From Paracoccus bogoriensis (GTDB taxonomy: Bacteria; Pseudomonadota; Alphaproteobacteria; Rhodobacterales; Rhodobacteraceae), in NCBI RefSeq assembly GCF_019431455.1, contig NZ_JAHYSR010000020.1:1-64000 (forward strand): 64,000 bases of DNA, given 5' to 3'. Below the pieces are notes generated by a model. The model was not told the DNA's origin. It saw only the letters and a program-made list of their open reading frames with translations, and did not search any database. Both the position numbers and the translations under genes were made by a program. Below, one piece after another: positions 31,689 through 40,323 of the stretch. The first letter of the stretch is position 1, and each line of letters opens with the position of its first letter.

Positions 31689-32605
31689 CACCGCGCCCTC
31701 ACCACGATCGTATAGAGATCCTCGGGCGGCAGGAACAGGTCCAGCGCCAGCTTGCCGCAGACCGCCAGCACCAGCAGCGCAAGCAGGATGCGCAGCTGCT
31801 CGGCCCTCAGCCTTGCGCCAAGCGAGGTGCCGATCTGCGCGCCCACGACCCCGCCGACGATCAGCAGCACTGCCAGCATCACATCGACCGTATTGTAGCT
31901 GACCGCATGCATCAGCGTGGTGAAGGCCGTGACGAAGGTGATCTGAAAGAGCGAGGTGCCGACAACGACCTTGGTCGGCATACCCAGCAGATAGATCATC
32001 GCCGGCACCATGATGAAGCCGCCGCCCACACCCATGATCGCGGCCAGAACCCCCACCGCCAGCCCGACCAGCAGGGGCGGGATGACGCTGATATAAAGCC
32101 CCGAGGCGCGGAACTTGACCTTGAGCGGCAGGCGATGCACCCACATGTGGTCATGCAGCTTGCGCCTCGGCGCGGCGGGATTGCGGGCGCGGCGCAGCGC
32201 GCGGATGCTTTCCTGCAGCATCATCGTGCCGATCAGGCCCAGAAAGACGACATAGCAGAGCTGCACGACCAGTTCGACCTGGCCCAACTGCTGCAGAAGG
32301 TTGAACACCAGCACCCCAAGCGCCGATCCGACAAGCCCCCCCGCCAGCAGCACGCCCCCCATGCGGAAATCGACGCTGCGGCGTTTCATATGAGCCAGCA
32401 CGCCGGAAACCGACGAAGCCACGACCTGGTTCGCACCGGTCGCCACGGCAATGGCGGGCGGGATGCCGATGAAGAACAGAAGCGGCGTGATCAGGAAGCC
32501 GCCACCCACGCCGAACAGGCCGCTCATCAGCCCGACCAGCCCCCCCAGGCCGATCAGGATGAAGGCGTTGACCGAAACCTCGGCGATGGGAAGGAAGATC
32601 TGCAT
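31688..32605 (-). CDS. TauE/SafE (DUF81) family sulfite/organosulfur exporter
   Basis: A 305-residue inner-membrane protein with about eight spans in two homologous halves, each opening with a Gly-rich motif: [18 protein letters not shown] and [17 protein letters not shown]. The family exports sulfite, sulfoacetate or related anions. The halves are separated by a basic cytoplasmic loop ([19 protein letters not shown]). The ATG at 32605 starts just before the first span; an upstream start would add a cysteine-rich stretch of 18 residues unlike the family. It is translated ahead of, and overlaps, the TIGR02186 gene. Confidence 0.9.
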   Translation of the reverse strand: MQIFLPIAEVSVNAFILIGLGGLVGLMSGLFGVGGGFLITPLLFFIGIPPAIAVATGANQVVASSVSGVLAHMKRRSVDFRMGGVLLAGGLVGSALGVLVFNLLQQLGQVELVVQLCYVVFLGLIGTMMLQESIRALRRARNPAAPRRKLHDHMWVHRLPLKVKFRASGLYISVIPPLLVGLAVGVLAAIMGVGGGFIMVPAMIYLLGMPTKVVVGTSLFQITFVTAFTTLMHAVSYNTVDVMLAVLLIVGGVVGAQIGTSLGARLRAEQLRILLALLVLAVCGKLALDLFLPPEDLYTIVVRAR

Positions 32606-32775
32606 GGTGCCGCGCCGGTTGCCCGGATCAAGGATGCAACAGCCCCCGGCACAGGTCAAACCGCTTTCGGCCGCCTCGCTACGGGTTGAAGCAGGCGCAA
32701 GCGGCGGCTAATCAGGACCGGTCACGATGGCGTGCGCGCGACCGCGCGGGCTGCGTTCAGCGGGGGATTTTCGGT

Positions 32776-33588
32776 ATGCGCATCCTGATTACCAACGATG
32801 ACGGCATCAACGCCCCCGGCCTTGAGGTGCTGCACCAGATCGCAACCGAACTGGCCGGCCCGCATGGTGAGGTCTGGACCGTCGCTCCTGCCTTTGAACA
32901 ATCGGGCGTGGCCCATTGCATCAGCTACACCCACCCGACCATGATCGCCCGCCTCTCCGAGCGCCGTTATGCCGCCGAGGGCAGCCCCGCCGACTGCGTT
33001 CTGGCCGCCGTCGGCGACCTGATGGCCGACGCCCTGCCGGATCTGGTCCTGTCGGGTGTCAATCGCGGCAACAATGCGGGCGAGAACGCCATGTATTCCG
33101 GTACGATCGGCGGCGCGATGGAGGCTGCCCTGCAAGGCCTTCCTGCCATCGCCCTGTCGCAATATCTGGGACCGGAAACCGACGATCTGGCCGATCCGTT
33201 CGAGGCCGCGCGCCGGCACGGCGCCTCGTTGATCCGGCAGCTTCTGGATCACGGGGACTGGGATTCCGACGAGGATTTCCGCCTGTTCTACAACGTGAAC
33301 TTTCCGCCCCTGCCCGCCTCGAAAGTGCGCGGCATCCGCGTGGCGCCCCAGGGCAAGCGGCGCGGCAGCCGGTTCGGCGCCGTGCCCTATACCGCGCCGA
33401 ACGGCCGGCGCTTCATGTGGGTCGCGGGCGGCTCGCAACAGGCCGAGGCGCGGCCGGGCAGCGACGTGGCCGTGAACCTTGACGGTTACGTCTCGGTCAC
33501 GCCGATGCGGGCGGACCTGACCTGCCATGCCTCGCTGTCGCGCCTGGCCGCGGCGCTGGACGGCAAGCCCCTGGCCTTCGGGGACTAG
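32776..33588 (+). CDS. surE: 5'/3'-nucleotidase SurE
   Basis: A 270-residue metal-dependent phosphatase acting on nucleoside monophosphates in stationary phase. Metal ligands are in [14 protein letters not shown] (Asp8, Asp9) and [34 protein letters not shown] and FYNVNFPP are also characteristic. The ATG at 32776 gives the universal [10 protein letters not shown] start. It opens the surE-pcm-nlpD-like cluster, each gene following closely (3 bp to pcm). Confidence 0.96.
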   Translation: MRILITNDDGINAPGLEVLHQIATELAGPHGEVWTVAPAFEQSGVAHCISYTHPTMIARLSERRYAAEGSPADCVLAAVGDLMADALPDLVLSGVNRGNNAGENAMYSGTIGGAMEAALQGLPAIALSQYLGPETDDLADPFEAARRHGASLIRQLLDHGDWDSDEDFRLFYNVNFPPLPASKVRGIRVAPQGKRRGSRFGAVPYTAPNGRRFMWVAGGSQQAEARPGSDVAVNLDGYVSVTPMRADLTCHASLSRLAAALDGKPLAFGD

Positions 33589-33591
33589 ACC

Positions 33592-34263
33592 ATGACCGAG
33601 GACGACGCCGAGGGCATCCCCGATCAAGACCCCGCCGAACGCAAGATGCGGTTCCTGTTCGCGCTGCGCTCGCGGGGCGTGACCGACCCACGTGTGCTTC
33701 AGGCGATGGAGCGGATCGACCGGGGCCTCTTCGTGCGCGGCCAGTTCGCCGACCGTGCCTATGAGGACACGCCCCTGCCCATTCCCTGTGGCCAGACGAT
33801 CAGCCAACCCTCGGTCGTGGGACTGATGACGCAGGCTCTGGCGGCGGGCCCGCGCGATACGGTGCTGGAGGTCGGCACCGGCTCGGGCTATCAGGCGGCG
33901 ATCCTGTCTGGGCTGTGCCGTCGTGTCTATACGGTGGACCGTCACCGTCGCCTGGTGCAAGAGGCCGAGGCGATCTTTCGCGACCTGGGCCTTTACAACA
34001 TCACCGCGCAGGTGGCCGACGGATCGCGCGGGCTACCCGATCAGGCCCCCTTTGATCGCATCCTCGTGACGGCCGCAGCCGAAGATCCGCCAGGGCCGCT
34101 GTTGGCACAGTTGAAGATCGGCGGTATCATGGTGGTTCCGGTCGGGCAATCGGACGCGGTCCAGACCCTGATCCGCGTCAGGCGATCCGAAACCGGTTTC
34201 GACTACGACGAATTGCGGCAGGTTCGTTTCGTGCCGCTGGTCGAGGGGTTGGGCCAGACATGA
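33592..34263 (+). CDS. pcm: Protein-L-isoaspartate O-methyltransferase
   Basis: A 223-residue SAM-dependent repair enzyme for isoaspartyl damage in proteins. Seen: [19 protein letters not shown], the SAM motif [45 protein letters not shown] and [12 protein letters not shown]. Its start lies 3 bp after surE, and the M23/LysM gene follows 42 bp later, the order surE-pcm-nlpD known from proteobacteria. Confidence 0.95.
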   Translation: MTEDDAEGIPDQDPAERKMRFLFALRSRGVTDPRVLQAMERIDRGLFVRGQFADRAYEDTPLPIPCGQTISQPSVVGLMTQALAAGPRDTVLEVGTGSGYQAAILSGLCRRVYTVDRHRRLVQEAEAIFRDLGLYNITAQVADGSRGLPDQAPFDRILVTAAAEDPPGPLLAQLKIGGIMVVPVGQSDAVQTLIRVRRSETGFDYDELRQVRFVPLVEGLGQT

Positions 34264-34305
34264 CCCCCGCCGACGGATGGGCAGGCAGGCTGAGGGCATA
34301 AGAAC

Positions 34306-35463
34306 ATGAGCAGGAATTTCAGGCTTGTCGCGGCGGGCTTCGTGCTGGGCCTGCTTGCCTCTTGCGGGCCGGATGGCAGGTTCGACCCGGATCTGCGCGG
34401 CTGGATGCCGGGCAACCTGGCCACCGACGAGGCAGCCGCCACAGCCCCCCCGCGCCCCGAACCCGACCAGCGCGGTGTGATCACATTCGCCAACGGGCAG
34501 GTGGTCGTGGCGCGCGCAGGCGAAACACCCGCCGCCATCGCGGCAAGGCTGGGGCTGGGTGCGGCGGAACTGGCGCGCCACAACGCGCTGATGCCCGACA
34601 CCGTGCTGGAAGCCGGTGCCGTGCTGGTTCTGCCCTCGCCCGTGGCGGGTGCGCCGCAGGGCGGCGCGGCGGGTGCAAGCGGGACGACGGTGGTGACGGA
34701 TCCCTTCGCCGACCAGCCCTCGCGCAGCACCGCGCCGACCGGCACGCCGCCTGGGGCCACCCCTGCCGCGCCCCACGCCGCCACCCCGGCCGCCGCACCG
34801 CGCGAACATGTTGTGGCAGCGGGCGAGACCGCCTGGTCGGTCGCGCGGCGATACAATGTAAGCGTGCAGGATCTGGCCTCGTGGAACGGGCTGCCTGCCG
34901 ACATGGCGCTGCGCACAGGTCAGCGCCTGCTGATCCCGCAGCCGGGCCAGCAGCGCCCTGCGACCGCGGCCACGACGCGCCCCGGTCAGGGCAGCCAGAC
35001 GCCGCCCCCGCCCTCGGCCTCGGCGCCCCTGCCCGACGAGGCGACCACCCCTGCCGCCACCCCCGCCGCCCCTGTGGCACCGGCGGCTGATCTGGGCGCG
35101 ACCCGCACAGCGGCCACGGCCAGCCGCTTCCAGATGCCGGTTTCAGGTTCGATCGTGCGGCTTTACGAAAAGGGCCGCAATGACGGCATCGGCATCGCCG
35201 CGCCTGCGGGCGCCCCGGTCAGCGCGGCGGGCGCGGGAACGGTCGCGGCCATCACCCGCGACACGTCCGGCACGCCGATCGTCGTGGTCCGTCACGATGG
35301 CGACCTGATGACCGTCTATGCGGGCCTTGGCGATGTCACAGTCGCGCGCGGGGACAGCCTGGCGGCAGGTCAGGCGCTTGGCACGGCCGGCCAGAGCGGC
35401 GTCGTTCATTTCGAGGTGCGGCGCGGCTTCGAAAGCCTGGACCCGGAAAGTTTCCTGAACTGA
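34306..35463 (+). CDS. NlpD-like lipoprotein: two LysM domains plus degenerate M23 (LytM) domain
   Basis: A 385-residue outer-membrane lipoprotein (signal LVAAGFVLGLLASC, lipidated Cys20). A diverged LysM lies at about 60-110, a clearer one at about 165-215 (HVVAAGETAWSVARRYNVSVQDLASWNGL), an Ala/Pro/Thr-rich linker, and a C-terminal LytM fold (GIGIAAPAGAPVSAAGAGTV ... VVRHDGDLMTVYAGLGDV ... VVHFEVRRG). The metal ligands of active M23 peptidases are missing: the H-x3-D motif is GRNDGIG and the HxH motif is VVH. As in NlpD/EnvC it probably activates an amidase rather than cutting peptidoglycan. Confidence 0.88.
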   Translation: MSRNFRLVAAGFVLGLLASCGPDGRFDPDLRGWMPGNLATDEAAATAPPRPEPDQRGVITFANGQVVVARAGETPAAIAARLGLGAAELARHNALMPDTVLEAGAVLVLPSPVAGAPQGGAAGASGTTVVTDPFADQPSRSTAPTGTPPGATPAAPHAATPAAAPREHVVAAGETAWSVARRYNVSVQDLASWNGLPADMALRTGQRLLIPQPGQQRPATAATTRPGQGSQTPPPPSASAPLPDEATTPAATPAAPVAPAADLGATRTAATASRFQMPVSGSIVRLYEKGRNDGIGIAAPAGAPVSAAGAGTVAAITRDTSGTPIVVVRHDGDLMTVYAGLGDVTVARGDSLAAGQALGTAGQSGVVHFEVRRGFESLDPESFLN

Positions 35464-35570
35464 GCCACCTGAAGCCAGGGCCGCATCGACGCACAATCCC
35501 TGTGCGGCCCGGCTTATCCCATCCCGGGGGCAGACAGGTTAGACAAGGGTGGCACAACAAGGGTCTGGCC

Positions 35571-36746
35571 ATGTATCGCAACACCCCTCGCAGCTATGGC
35601 GCGGTCGCCCGCGCGTTCCACTGGGCCACGGCGCTGGTGGTCCTGGGCAATATCGGGCTGGGCCTCGTCGCGCACCGTCTGCCGATGGACCAGCTTGCGC
35701 TGAAGTTCGCGCTGTTCTCGCTGCACAAGACGCTTGGCGTGGCTGCTTTCGCGCTTGGGGCGGCGCGCATCCTCTGGGCGCTGAGCCAGCCGCGCCCCGT
35801 GCCCCTGCACCCCGAACGCCGGGTCGAGACCGCAATGGCCGAGACCGTGCACTGGGTGCTTTACGCTTCGCTGATGCTGGTCCCCCTGACCGGCTGGATC
35901 GAACATGCCGCGACCGAGGGCTATGCGCCGATCCTCTGGCCCTTTGGTCAGGGCCTGCCGATGGTGCCCAAGTCCCCCGAACTGGCGCTGACCATGGCCG
36001 CGCTGCACAAGATGCTGGCCTGGGTGCTGATGGCTGCGGTTGCACTGCATGTGGCGGGGGCGCTGAAACACGCGATAATCGACCGCGACCAGGTTCTGGC
36101 ACGGATGCTGACCGGTCGCGCGGCGGGCGGGACAACGTCCGGTGGACGCCACGCCACGCCCGCGCTGGTCGCGCTGGCCTTGCTTGGCGCCGCAGCCGGT
36201 TGGGCGCTGAACGCGCCGCAGCCGCAGGCGCCGGTTGCCAGCCTCGCGGCGCAGGTTTCGGAATGGCAGGTGCTGGACGGAGAACTGGCCTTTTCCGTGC
36301 GCCAGATGGGTGCGCCGGTCCGAGGGGAGTTCGGCGACTGGACGGCCTCGATCAGCTTTGATCCCGACAGCGGCACGGGCGCGGTCAGCGTCTCGATCAA
36401 CCTGCAGAGCGCGACGCTCGGCACCGTCACCGATCAGCTTCGCGGCCCCGATTTCCTGGACGCCGAAACCGCGCCGCTGGCCCTGTTTCAGGCCGAAATC
36501 CGCCCCGAAGATGAAGGCTACCTCGCCGAAGGCCACCTGAATCTGCGCGGCGAAACCCTGCCCGTCACCCTGCCCTTCGACCTGGACATCGCAGACGGCA
36601 TCGCCCGGATGCAGGGCGCAACCGCGCTGGATCGCCGCGACTGGGGAATCGGCGCGGCCTATCCCGACGACGCGACGCTAGGCTTCGAGGTCGTGATCCA
36701 GGTCAGCCTGACCGCCAGCCGTGACCCCGGCGCGGTTGTGCGCTGA
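35571..36746 (+). CDS. Cytochrome b561 fused to a YceI lipid-binding domain
   Basis: A 391-residue two-part protein. Residues about 5-190 form a four-span cytochrome b561 with haem-ligand histidines in ARAFHWATALVVLG, SLHKTLGVAAF, LHKMLAWVLM and ALHVAGALKHA. A fifth hydrophobic stretch (ALVALALLGAAAGWAL) then leads to a periplasmic YceI beta-barrel (about 215-390: SEWQVLDGELAFSVRQMG, GHLNLRGETLPVTLPF, LDRRDWGIGA). YceI domains bind polyisoprenoids such as ubiquinone, so the fusion suggests quinone-coupled electron transfer. The YceI His/Tyr-rich entry motif is weaker than in the next gene. Confidence 0.9.
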   Translation: MYRNTPRSYGAVARAFHWATALVVLGNIGLGLVAHRLPMDQLALKFALFSLHKTLGVAAFALGAARILWALSQPRPVPLHPERRVETAMAETVHWVLYASLMLVPLTGWIEHAATEGYAPILWPFGQGLPMVPKSPELALTMAALHKMLAWVLMAAVALHVAGALKHAIIDRDQVLARMLTGRAAGGTTSGGRHATPALVALALLGAAAGWALNAPQPQAPVASLAAQVSEWQVLDGELAFSVRQMGAPVRGEFGDWTASISFDPDSGTGAVSVSINLQSATLGTVTDQLRGPDFLDAETAPLALFQAEIRPEDEGYLAEGHLNLRGETLPVTLPFDLDIADGIARMQGATALDRRDWGIGAAYPDDATLGFEVVIQVSLTASRDPGAVVR

Positions 36747-36828
36747 GGGACAGCCATTGTTCGCCCATCATGAATTGCGCACAGAACGCCGGCGGGCGAT
36801 GGTGCATCATCAGATCAAGGAGACTGCC

Positions 36829-37407
36829 ATGCTGAAGATCAATGCCATGACCGCCGGCTTCATCCTTGCAGCCACGGCTGCGATGGCCGAGCCGCAGACC
36901 TATCAACTGGACACCAGTCACAGCCAGATCATGTTCAGCTACGATCACCTGGGCTTCTCGACCACGATGGGCATGTTCAGCGACATTACCGGCACCATCG
37001 TCTTCGACCCCGAAGACCCCGCCGCCTCGTCGGTCGAGGCCAGCTTTCCGATCGCCTCGCTGATGACGGGCTATGCGGACCGCGACGCGCATTTCCTGTC
37101 GGCCGATTTCTTCGGCAGCGAGGCCGCCGCGCCAGAAGTCACCTTCAAATCGACCTCGATCGAGGTCACGGGCGAGGACACCGCGCTGATCTCGGGCGAT
37201 CTGACGCTGAACGGCGTCACCCGCGAAGTCGTGCTGGACACCGTGCTGAACGGCCGGGGCGACCACCCGATGATGAACCGCCCCTGGATCGGCTTCGACG
37301 CGACCACGACCGTCCTGCGCAGCGACTTCAATCTGGGCATGTTCGCACCGGCCGTGTCGGACGAGGTCGAGATCCGTATCTCGGTCGAGGCGATGCAACC
37401 CGAATGA
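36829..37407 (+). CDS. Periplasmic YceI-family polyisoprenoid-binding protein
   Basis: A 192-residue secreted protein (signal INAMTAGFILAATAAMA, cut before EPQTY). The lipocalin-like YceI domain is complete: YQLDTSHSQIMFSYDHLGFS, GMFSDITGTIVFDPED, DLTLNGVTREVVLDTVLNG, IGFDATTTVLRSDFNLG. AAGGAGACTGCC precedes the ATG. It follows the b561-YceI fusion by 82 bp, the usual b561/yceI pairing, so both probably act on the same quinone or isoprenoid in the periplasm. Convergent with phaP. Confidence 0.92.
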   Translation: MLKINAMTAGFILAATAAMAEPQTYQLDTSHSQIMFSYDHLGFSTTMGMFSDITGTIVFDPEDPAASSVEASFPIASLMTGYADRDAHFLSADFFGSEAAAPEVTFKSTSIEVTGEDTALISGDLTLNGVTREVVLDTVLNGRGDHPMMNRPWIGFDATTTVLRSDFNLGMFAPAVSDEVEIRISVEAMQPE

Positions 37408-37450
37408 CCGACACGCGCGACCGGCCGGGCGCGCCCTGACCTGACTGCAC

Positions 37451-37483
37451 GAAAAACAGGGGCGGGTGAAGACCCGCCCCTGT
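37451..37483 (-). terminator. Rho-independent terminator of phaP
   Basis: A perfect 12-bp stem (37456-37467 with 37472-37483), 4-base loop; read on the minus strand the descending arm runs into a T-run (complement of the A's at 37452-37456). It may also stop the convergent yceI transcript. Confidence 0.8.
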
Positions 37484-37539
37484 CTCGTGATGACTGCAAC
37501 AAAAGGTAATTGGTCAAAAACCTCTTGCCGGCGCAGCGA

Positions 37540-38004
37540 TCACTTCGCGGCGGCAGCGGTAGCCGTGGTGGTGGCTTTCTTCACCGCGGCTTGCGTTTCG
37601 CGGGTGGCCTTTTCGGCGACCTTCTGAGCGTCGGCGGCCATGTCCTTGCCGGCGGTCAGCATCAGATCGACCGTGTCCATCTGGACCTTCTTGGCCAGTT
37701 CGGCATAGGCGGCCATGTGTTCGGCGGCCATCTCGGCCGAGGCCGAGGCGAAGTCGCTCATGGCCTTGGCGTATTCCGACGGCTCGTCGCGGACGGCGGC
37801 CAGTTCGCCGGCGCGGGCGATGGCGTCCTTGGCCCAGCGGGCCGAAATCTCGGTCGAGCGCTCGGCAGCGCTCAGGACCACCTTCGCCATTTTCTCGCCC
37901 AGCACAGCTTGCGACTTCATCGCCTCGTGCATCGAACTGGTGTCGATCGGGAAGTTCGCCATCATGTCCTGCATGGTCTTGGCGAAATCTGGGGTCTTGG
38001 CCAT
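37540..38004 (-). CDS. phaP: Phasin, PHA granule-associated protein
   Basis: A 154-residue helical protein coating polyhydroxyalkanoate granules. It is Ala/Lys/Met-rich and almost free of Pro and Cys, with the phasin helix pattern (EISARWAKDAIARAGELAAV, AAEHMAAYAELAKKVQMDTV, LMLTAGKDMAADAQKVAEKA) and an Ala/Lys/Thr tail. AGGAGCAAGAAAC precedes the ATG. It lies 150 bp downstream of phaC on the same strand, with PhaR-type operators in between, and is followed by a strong terminator where phaR would be expected. Confidence 0.92.
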   Translation of the reverse strand: MAKTPDFAKTMQDMMANFPIDTSSMHEAMKSQAVLGEKMAKVVLSAAERSTEISARWAKDAIARAGELAAVRDEPSEYAKAMSDFASASAEMAAEHMAAYAELAKKVQMDTVDLMLTAGKDMAADAQKVAEKATRETQAAVKKATTTATAAAAK

Positions 38005-38080
38005 GTTTCTTGCTCCTGTGTTGCAGCGCCGGGGTCTCGGGCCTCGCGGCGCTGCTGGTCATGTCGGTGCGATCAATATG

Positions 38081-38144
38081 AATGCTGCATCGCAGCATTT
38101 CAAGTTCTTTTTCTGCGTCGCAGCAGAAATATGCTGCGGCGCAT
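38081..38144. promoter_or_regulatory. Cluster of PhaR-type operators upstream of phaP
   Basis: Two full CTGC-N3-GCAG palindromes at 38085-38095 (within AATGCTGC-ATC-GCAGCATT, 38081-38099) and 38113-38123, and a third with one mismatch at 38134-38144 (CTGC-GGC-GCAT). This is the recognition pattern reported for PhaR of Paracoccus denitrificans, which represses phaP until PHA is made. Confidence 0.8.
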
Positions 38145-38154
38145 GTGAAGCGCG

Positions 38155-40218
38155 TCAGTTTGCGCGTTCGTGAACATAACGGCCCGGCGCGGGTTCGATC
38201 CCCTCGCCGGGGTCGCGGGCATCGACCATCTTTCCCGCGCGTTCGGACAGCCAGTCGCCCCAATGCGGCCACCAGCTGCCCTGATGGAAGATCGCATCCC
38301 TGCGCCAGGTCTCGTGATCGCCGCTGAAGTCACTCGGGCCGCGGTAATGGCCGTATTTCTTCTTGCTGGGCGGATTCACGATGCCCGCGATGTGACCCGA
38401 CTCCGACAAGATGAACGTCCTGTCCGTCGAGCCCATCTGCGCCACGCCGCGCCAGCAATCCTTCCAGGGCGCGATATGGTCCGTCTCGCAGGCGATGGCG
38501 CAAAGCGGCACCGACACGTCGGACAGGTGCAACCGGTGGCCCATCAGATCGAAGCCTTCCCCCGCAAAGGCATTCTGCTGGCAGAGACCGCGCAGATATT
38601 GCATCGCCATCCTGCCCGGCAGGTTGGTGCTGTCGCCATTCCAGAACAGCAGGTCGAAGGCAGGCGGCGCCTCGCCCATCATATAGCTGCGGATCGCCGG
38701 GCCCCAGACAAGGTCATTGGCGCGCAGAAAGCTCATCGTGCGCGACATCAGACGTGCCCGCATCAGCCCGTGGCGCGCGATCTCTTCGGCGATGCCATCG
38801 ACGAAATCCTGTTGCAGGAAGGTCGTGAACTCGCCCTGATCCGAAAAATCCGTCAGCGTCGTGAAGAACGTCGCCGAATTCACCCGGTCGTCGCCCCGCG
38901 CCCTGAGCAGCGCCAAGGTCAGCGACAGCGTGGTTCCGGCGATGCAATAGCCGACCACGTTCAGCTTTTTCTGGTCGGTGAGGTCGCGGACCTTGTCCAT
39001 CGCCTCCAGATACGCGGCGACGTAATCCTCGATTCCGGTCTCGGCCATGCTGGCATCGGGGTTTTTCCAGCTGACGACGAACAGGGTATGGCCCTGATCG
39101 ACCAGCCAGCGGATCAGGCTGTTCTCGGGCTTGAGATCGAGGATATAGAACTTGTTGATCCAGGGCGGAAAGATCAGCAGGGGCGTCGCGTGGACCTGGT
39201 CCGTCGTGGGCGCATACTGGATCAGCTCGAACAGGGGCGTGCGGTGAACGACGGCGCCAGGAGCGGTGCCGATGTTCTGGCCCACGCTGAAGGCGGTGCT
39301 GTCGGCCAGCGACACGATCACCTCGCCGCCATGGGTCTCGACATCGCGGACCAGATTTTCCAGCCCGCGCACAAGGCTTTCGCCCTCGGTTTCGATGGCC
39401 TTTTCCAGCGCGTCGGGATTGGTCGCCAGAAAGTTCGTGGGCGCCATCATGTCGATGATCTGCGCGGTCAGCCAGTCCAGCCTGCGCCGGGCGATCTGGT
39501 CGGGCAGTTCAAGCGCCGCAGCGGCCGAGCGCAACGCCTCGGCATTGGTCTGATACTGGCGCATCACCAGGTTGAAATAGGGATGCGTCTGCCATAGCGG
39601 GTTCGCGAAGCGGCGGTCCCTGGGGCCTTCCTCGCCAGAGGCGGTCAGCTTGCCCTTGACCAGCGCCTCTTGGGCACGGGCGTAATTCTTGAGCGTCTCG
39701 GCCCAGTAATTCACCTGATGTTCGATCATCCGCGAGGGCTGTTCGGCCATGGTCTTCAGCATCGCCCCCGCGGCGGTGAGATAAAGGTCGGGGCCCGGCC
39801 CCTCGACACCGGGATTGGGCGGCTGGCGGTTGGCCAGAGCCGCCATCAAACGGTGGCTGAGCAACTCGATCCGCTCGATGTTCTCGGCCAGCTTATGGGC
39901 AGTGGGCGCAGATCCGGCCTGCCTCAGCCCGCGCGGCATCTTGCGCGCGCTGTCCTGGGCCGTGGTGGCAGCGGGCACTTCCGGCGTCTCGGGGCGGTCC
40001 TGGGGCGCGGCTTGGCCGGCGGCGACGGGCTTTCTGGCTGCGGCCGTCCTGCTGCGCGTGCGGGGCGCAGCCTTTGCCGAAGGCGCGGCAGCCTTGGCCT
40101 CGGCTGCGGTCCCGACCTTGGCGGCCTTGGCCGTCGCGCTGCGTGGCTTGCGGGCTTTTGCCTTCCTGTCGGCAGGATCGGACGGATCTTTCCGCGAACG
40201 GGTCGATTTGCTTGCCAT
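38155..40218 (-). CDS. phaC: Class I poly(3-hydroxyalkanoate) synthase PhaC
   Basis: A 687-residue polymerase of 3-hydroxybutyryl-CoA, longer than the usual 590. The extra part is an N-terminal Ala/Lys/Arg-rich low-complexity region of about 100 residues (RKAKARKPRSATAKAAKV). The catalytic domain has the lipase-like box GYCIAG with nucleophile Cys425, HATPLLIFPPWINKFYILDL, FVVSWKNPD, the catalytic Asp in CETDHIAPWKDCWRG and His in LSESGHIAGIVNPP. Divergent from phaZ (105 bp between). A half-conserved PhaR-like site, CTGC-N4-GCAT, lies at 40306-40317. Confidence 0.96.
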   Translation of the reverse strand: MASKSTRSRKDPSDPADRKAKARKPRSATAKAAKVGTAAEAKAAAPSAKAAPRTRSRTAAARKPVAAGQAAPQDRPETPEVPAATTAQDSARKMPRGLRQAGSAPTAHKLAENIERIELLSHRLMAALANRQPPNPGVEGPGPDLYLTAAGAMLKTMAEQPSRMIEHQVNYWAETLKNYARAQEALVKGKLTASGEEGPRDRRFANPLWQTHPYFNLVMRQYQTNAEALRSAAAALELPDQIARRRLDWLTAQIIDMMAPTNFLATNPDALEKAIETEGESLVRGLENLVRDVETHGGEVIVSLADSTAFSVGQNIGTAPGAVVHRTPLFELIQYAPTTDQVHATPLLIFPPWINKFYILDLKPENSLIRWLVDQGHTLFVVSWKNPDASMAETGIEDYVAAYLEAMDKVRDLTDQKKLNVVGYCIAGTTLSLTLALLRARGDDRVNSATFFTTLTDFSDQGEFTTFLQQDFVDGIAEEIARHGLMRARLMSRTMSFLRANDLVWGPAIRSYMMGEAPPAFDLLFWNGDSTNLPGRMAMQYLRGLCQQNAFAGEGFDLMGHRLHLSDVSVPLCAIACETDHIAPWKDCWRGVAQMGSTDRTFILSESGHIAGIVNPPSKKKYGHYRGPSDFSGDHETWRRDAIFHQGSWWPHWGDWLSERAGKMVDARDPGEGIEPAPGRYVHERAN

Positions 40219-40323
40219 GAGCCGGTTCCCCCCCTAGAAATCGACCCATCATAGGCGCAGGGCGCGGACAGCGTAAACCCGGCATTTCCCGGACCCATAC
40301 AGCCCCTGCGAAGGCATCTGAGG

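Noticed and set aside
38180-38215. A tRNA T-arm-like GGGTTCGATCCC sequence
   Set aside because: It lies inside the 3' coding end of phaC, no acceptor or anticodon arms can be folded around it, and the phaC frame is intact.
40306-40317. PhaR operator in the phaC-phaZ gap
   Set aside because: CTGC-N4-GCAT has a mismatch and stands alone; noted in the phaC entry but too weak for a separate call.
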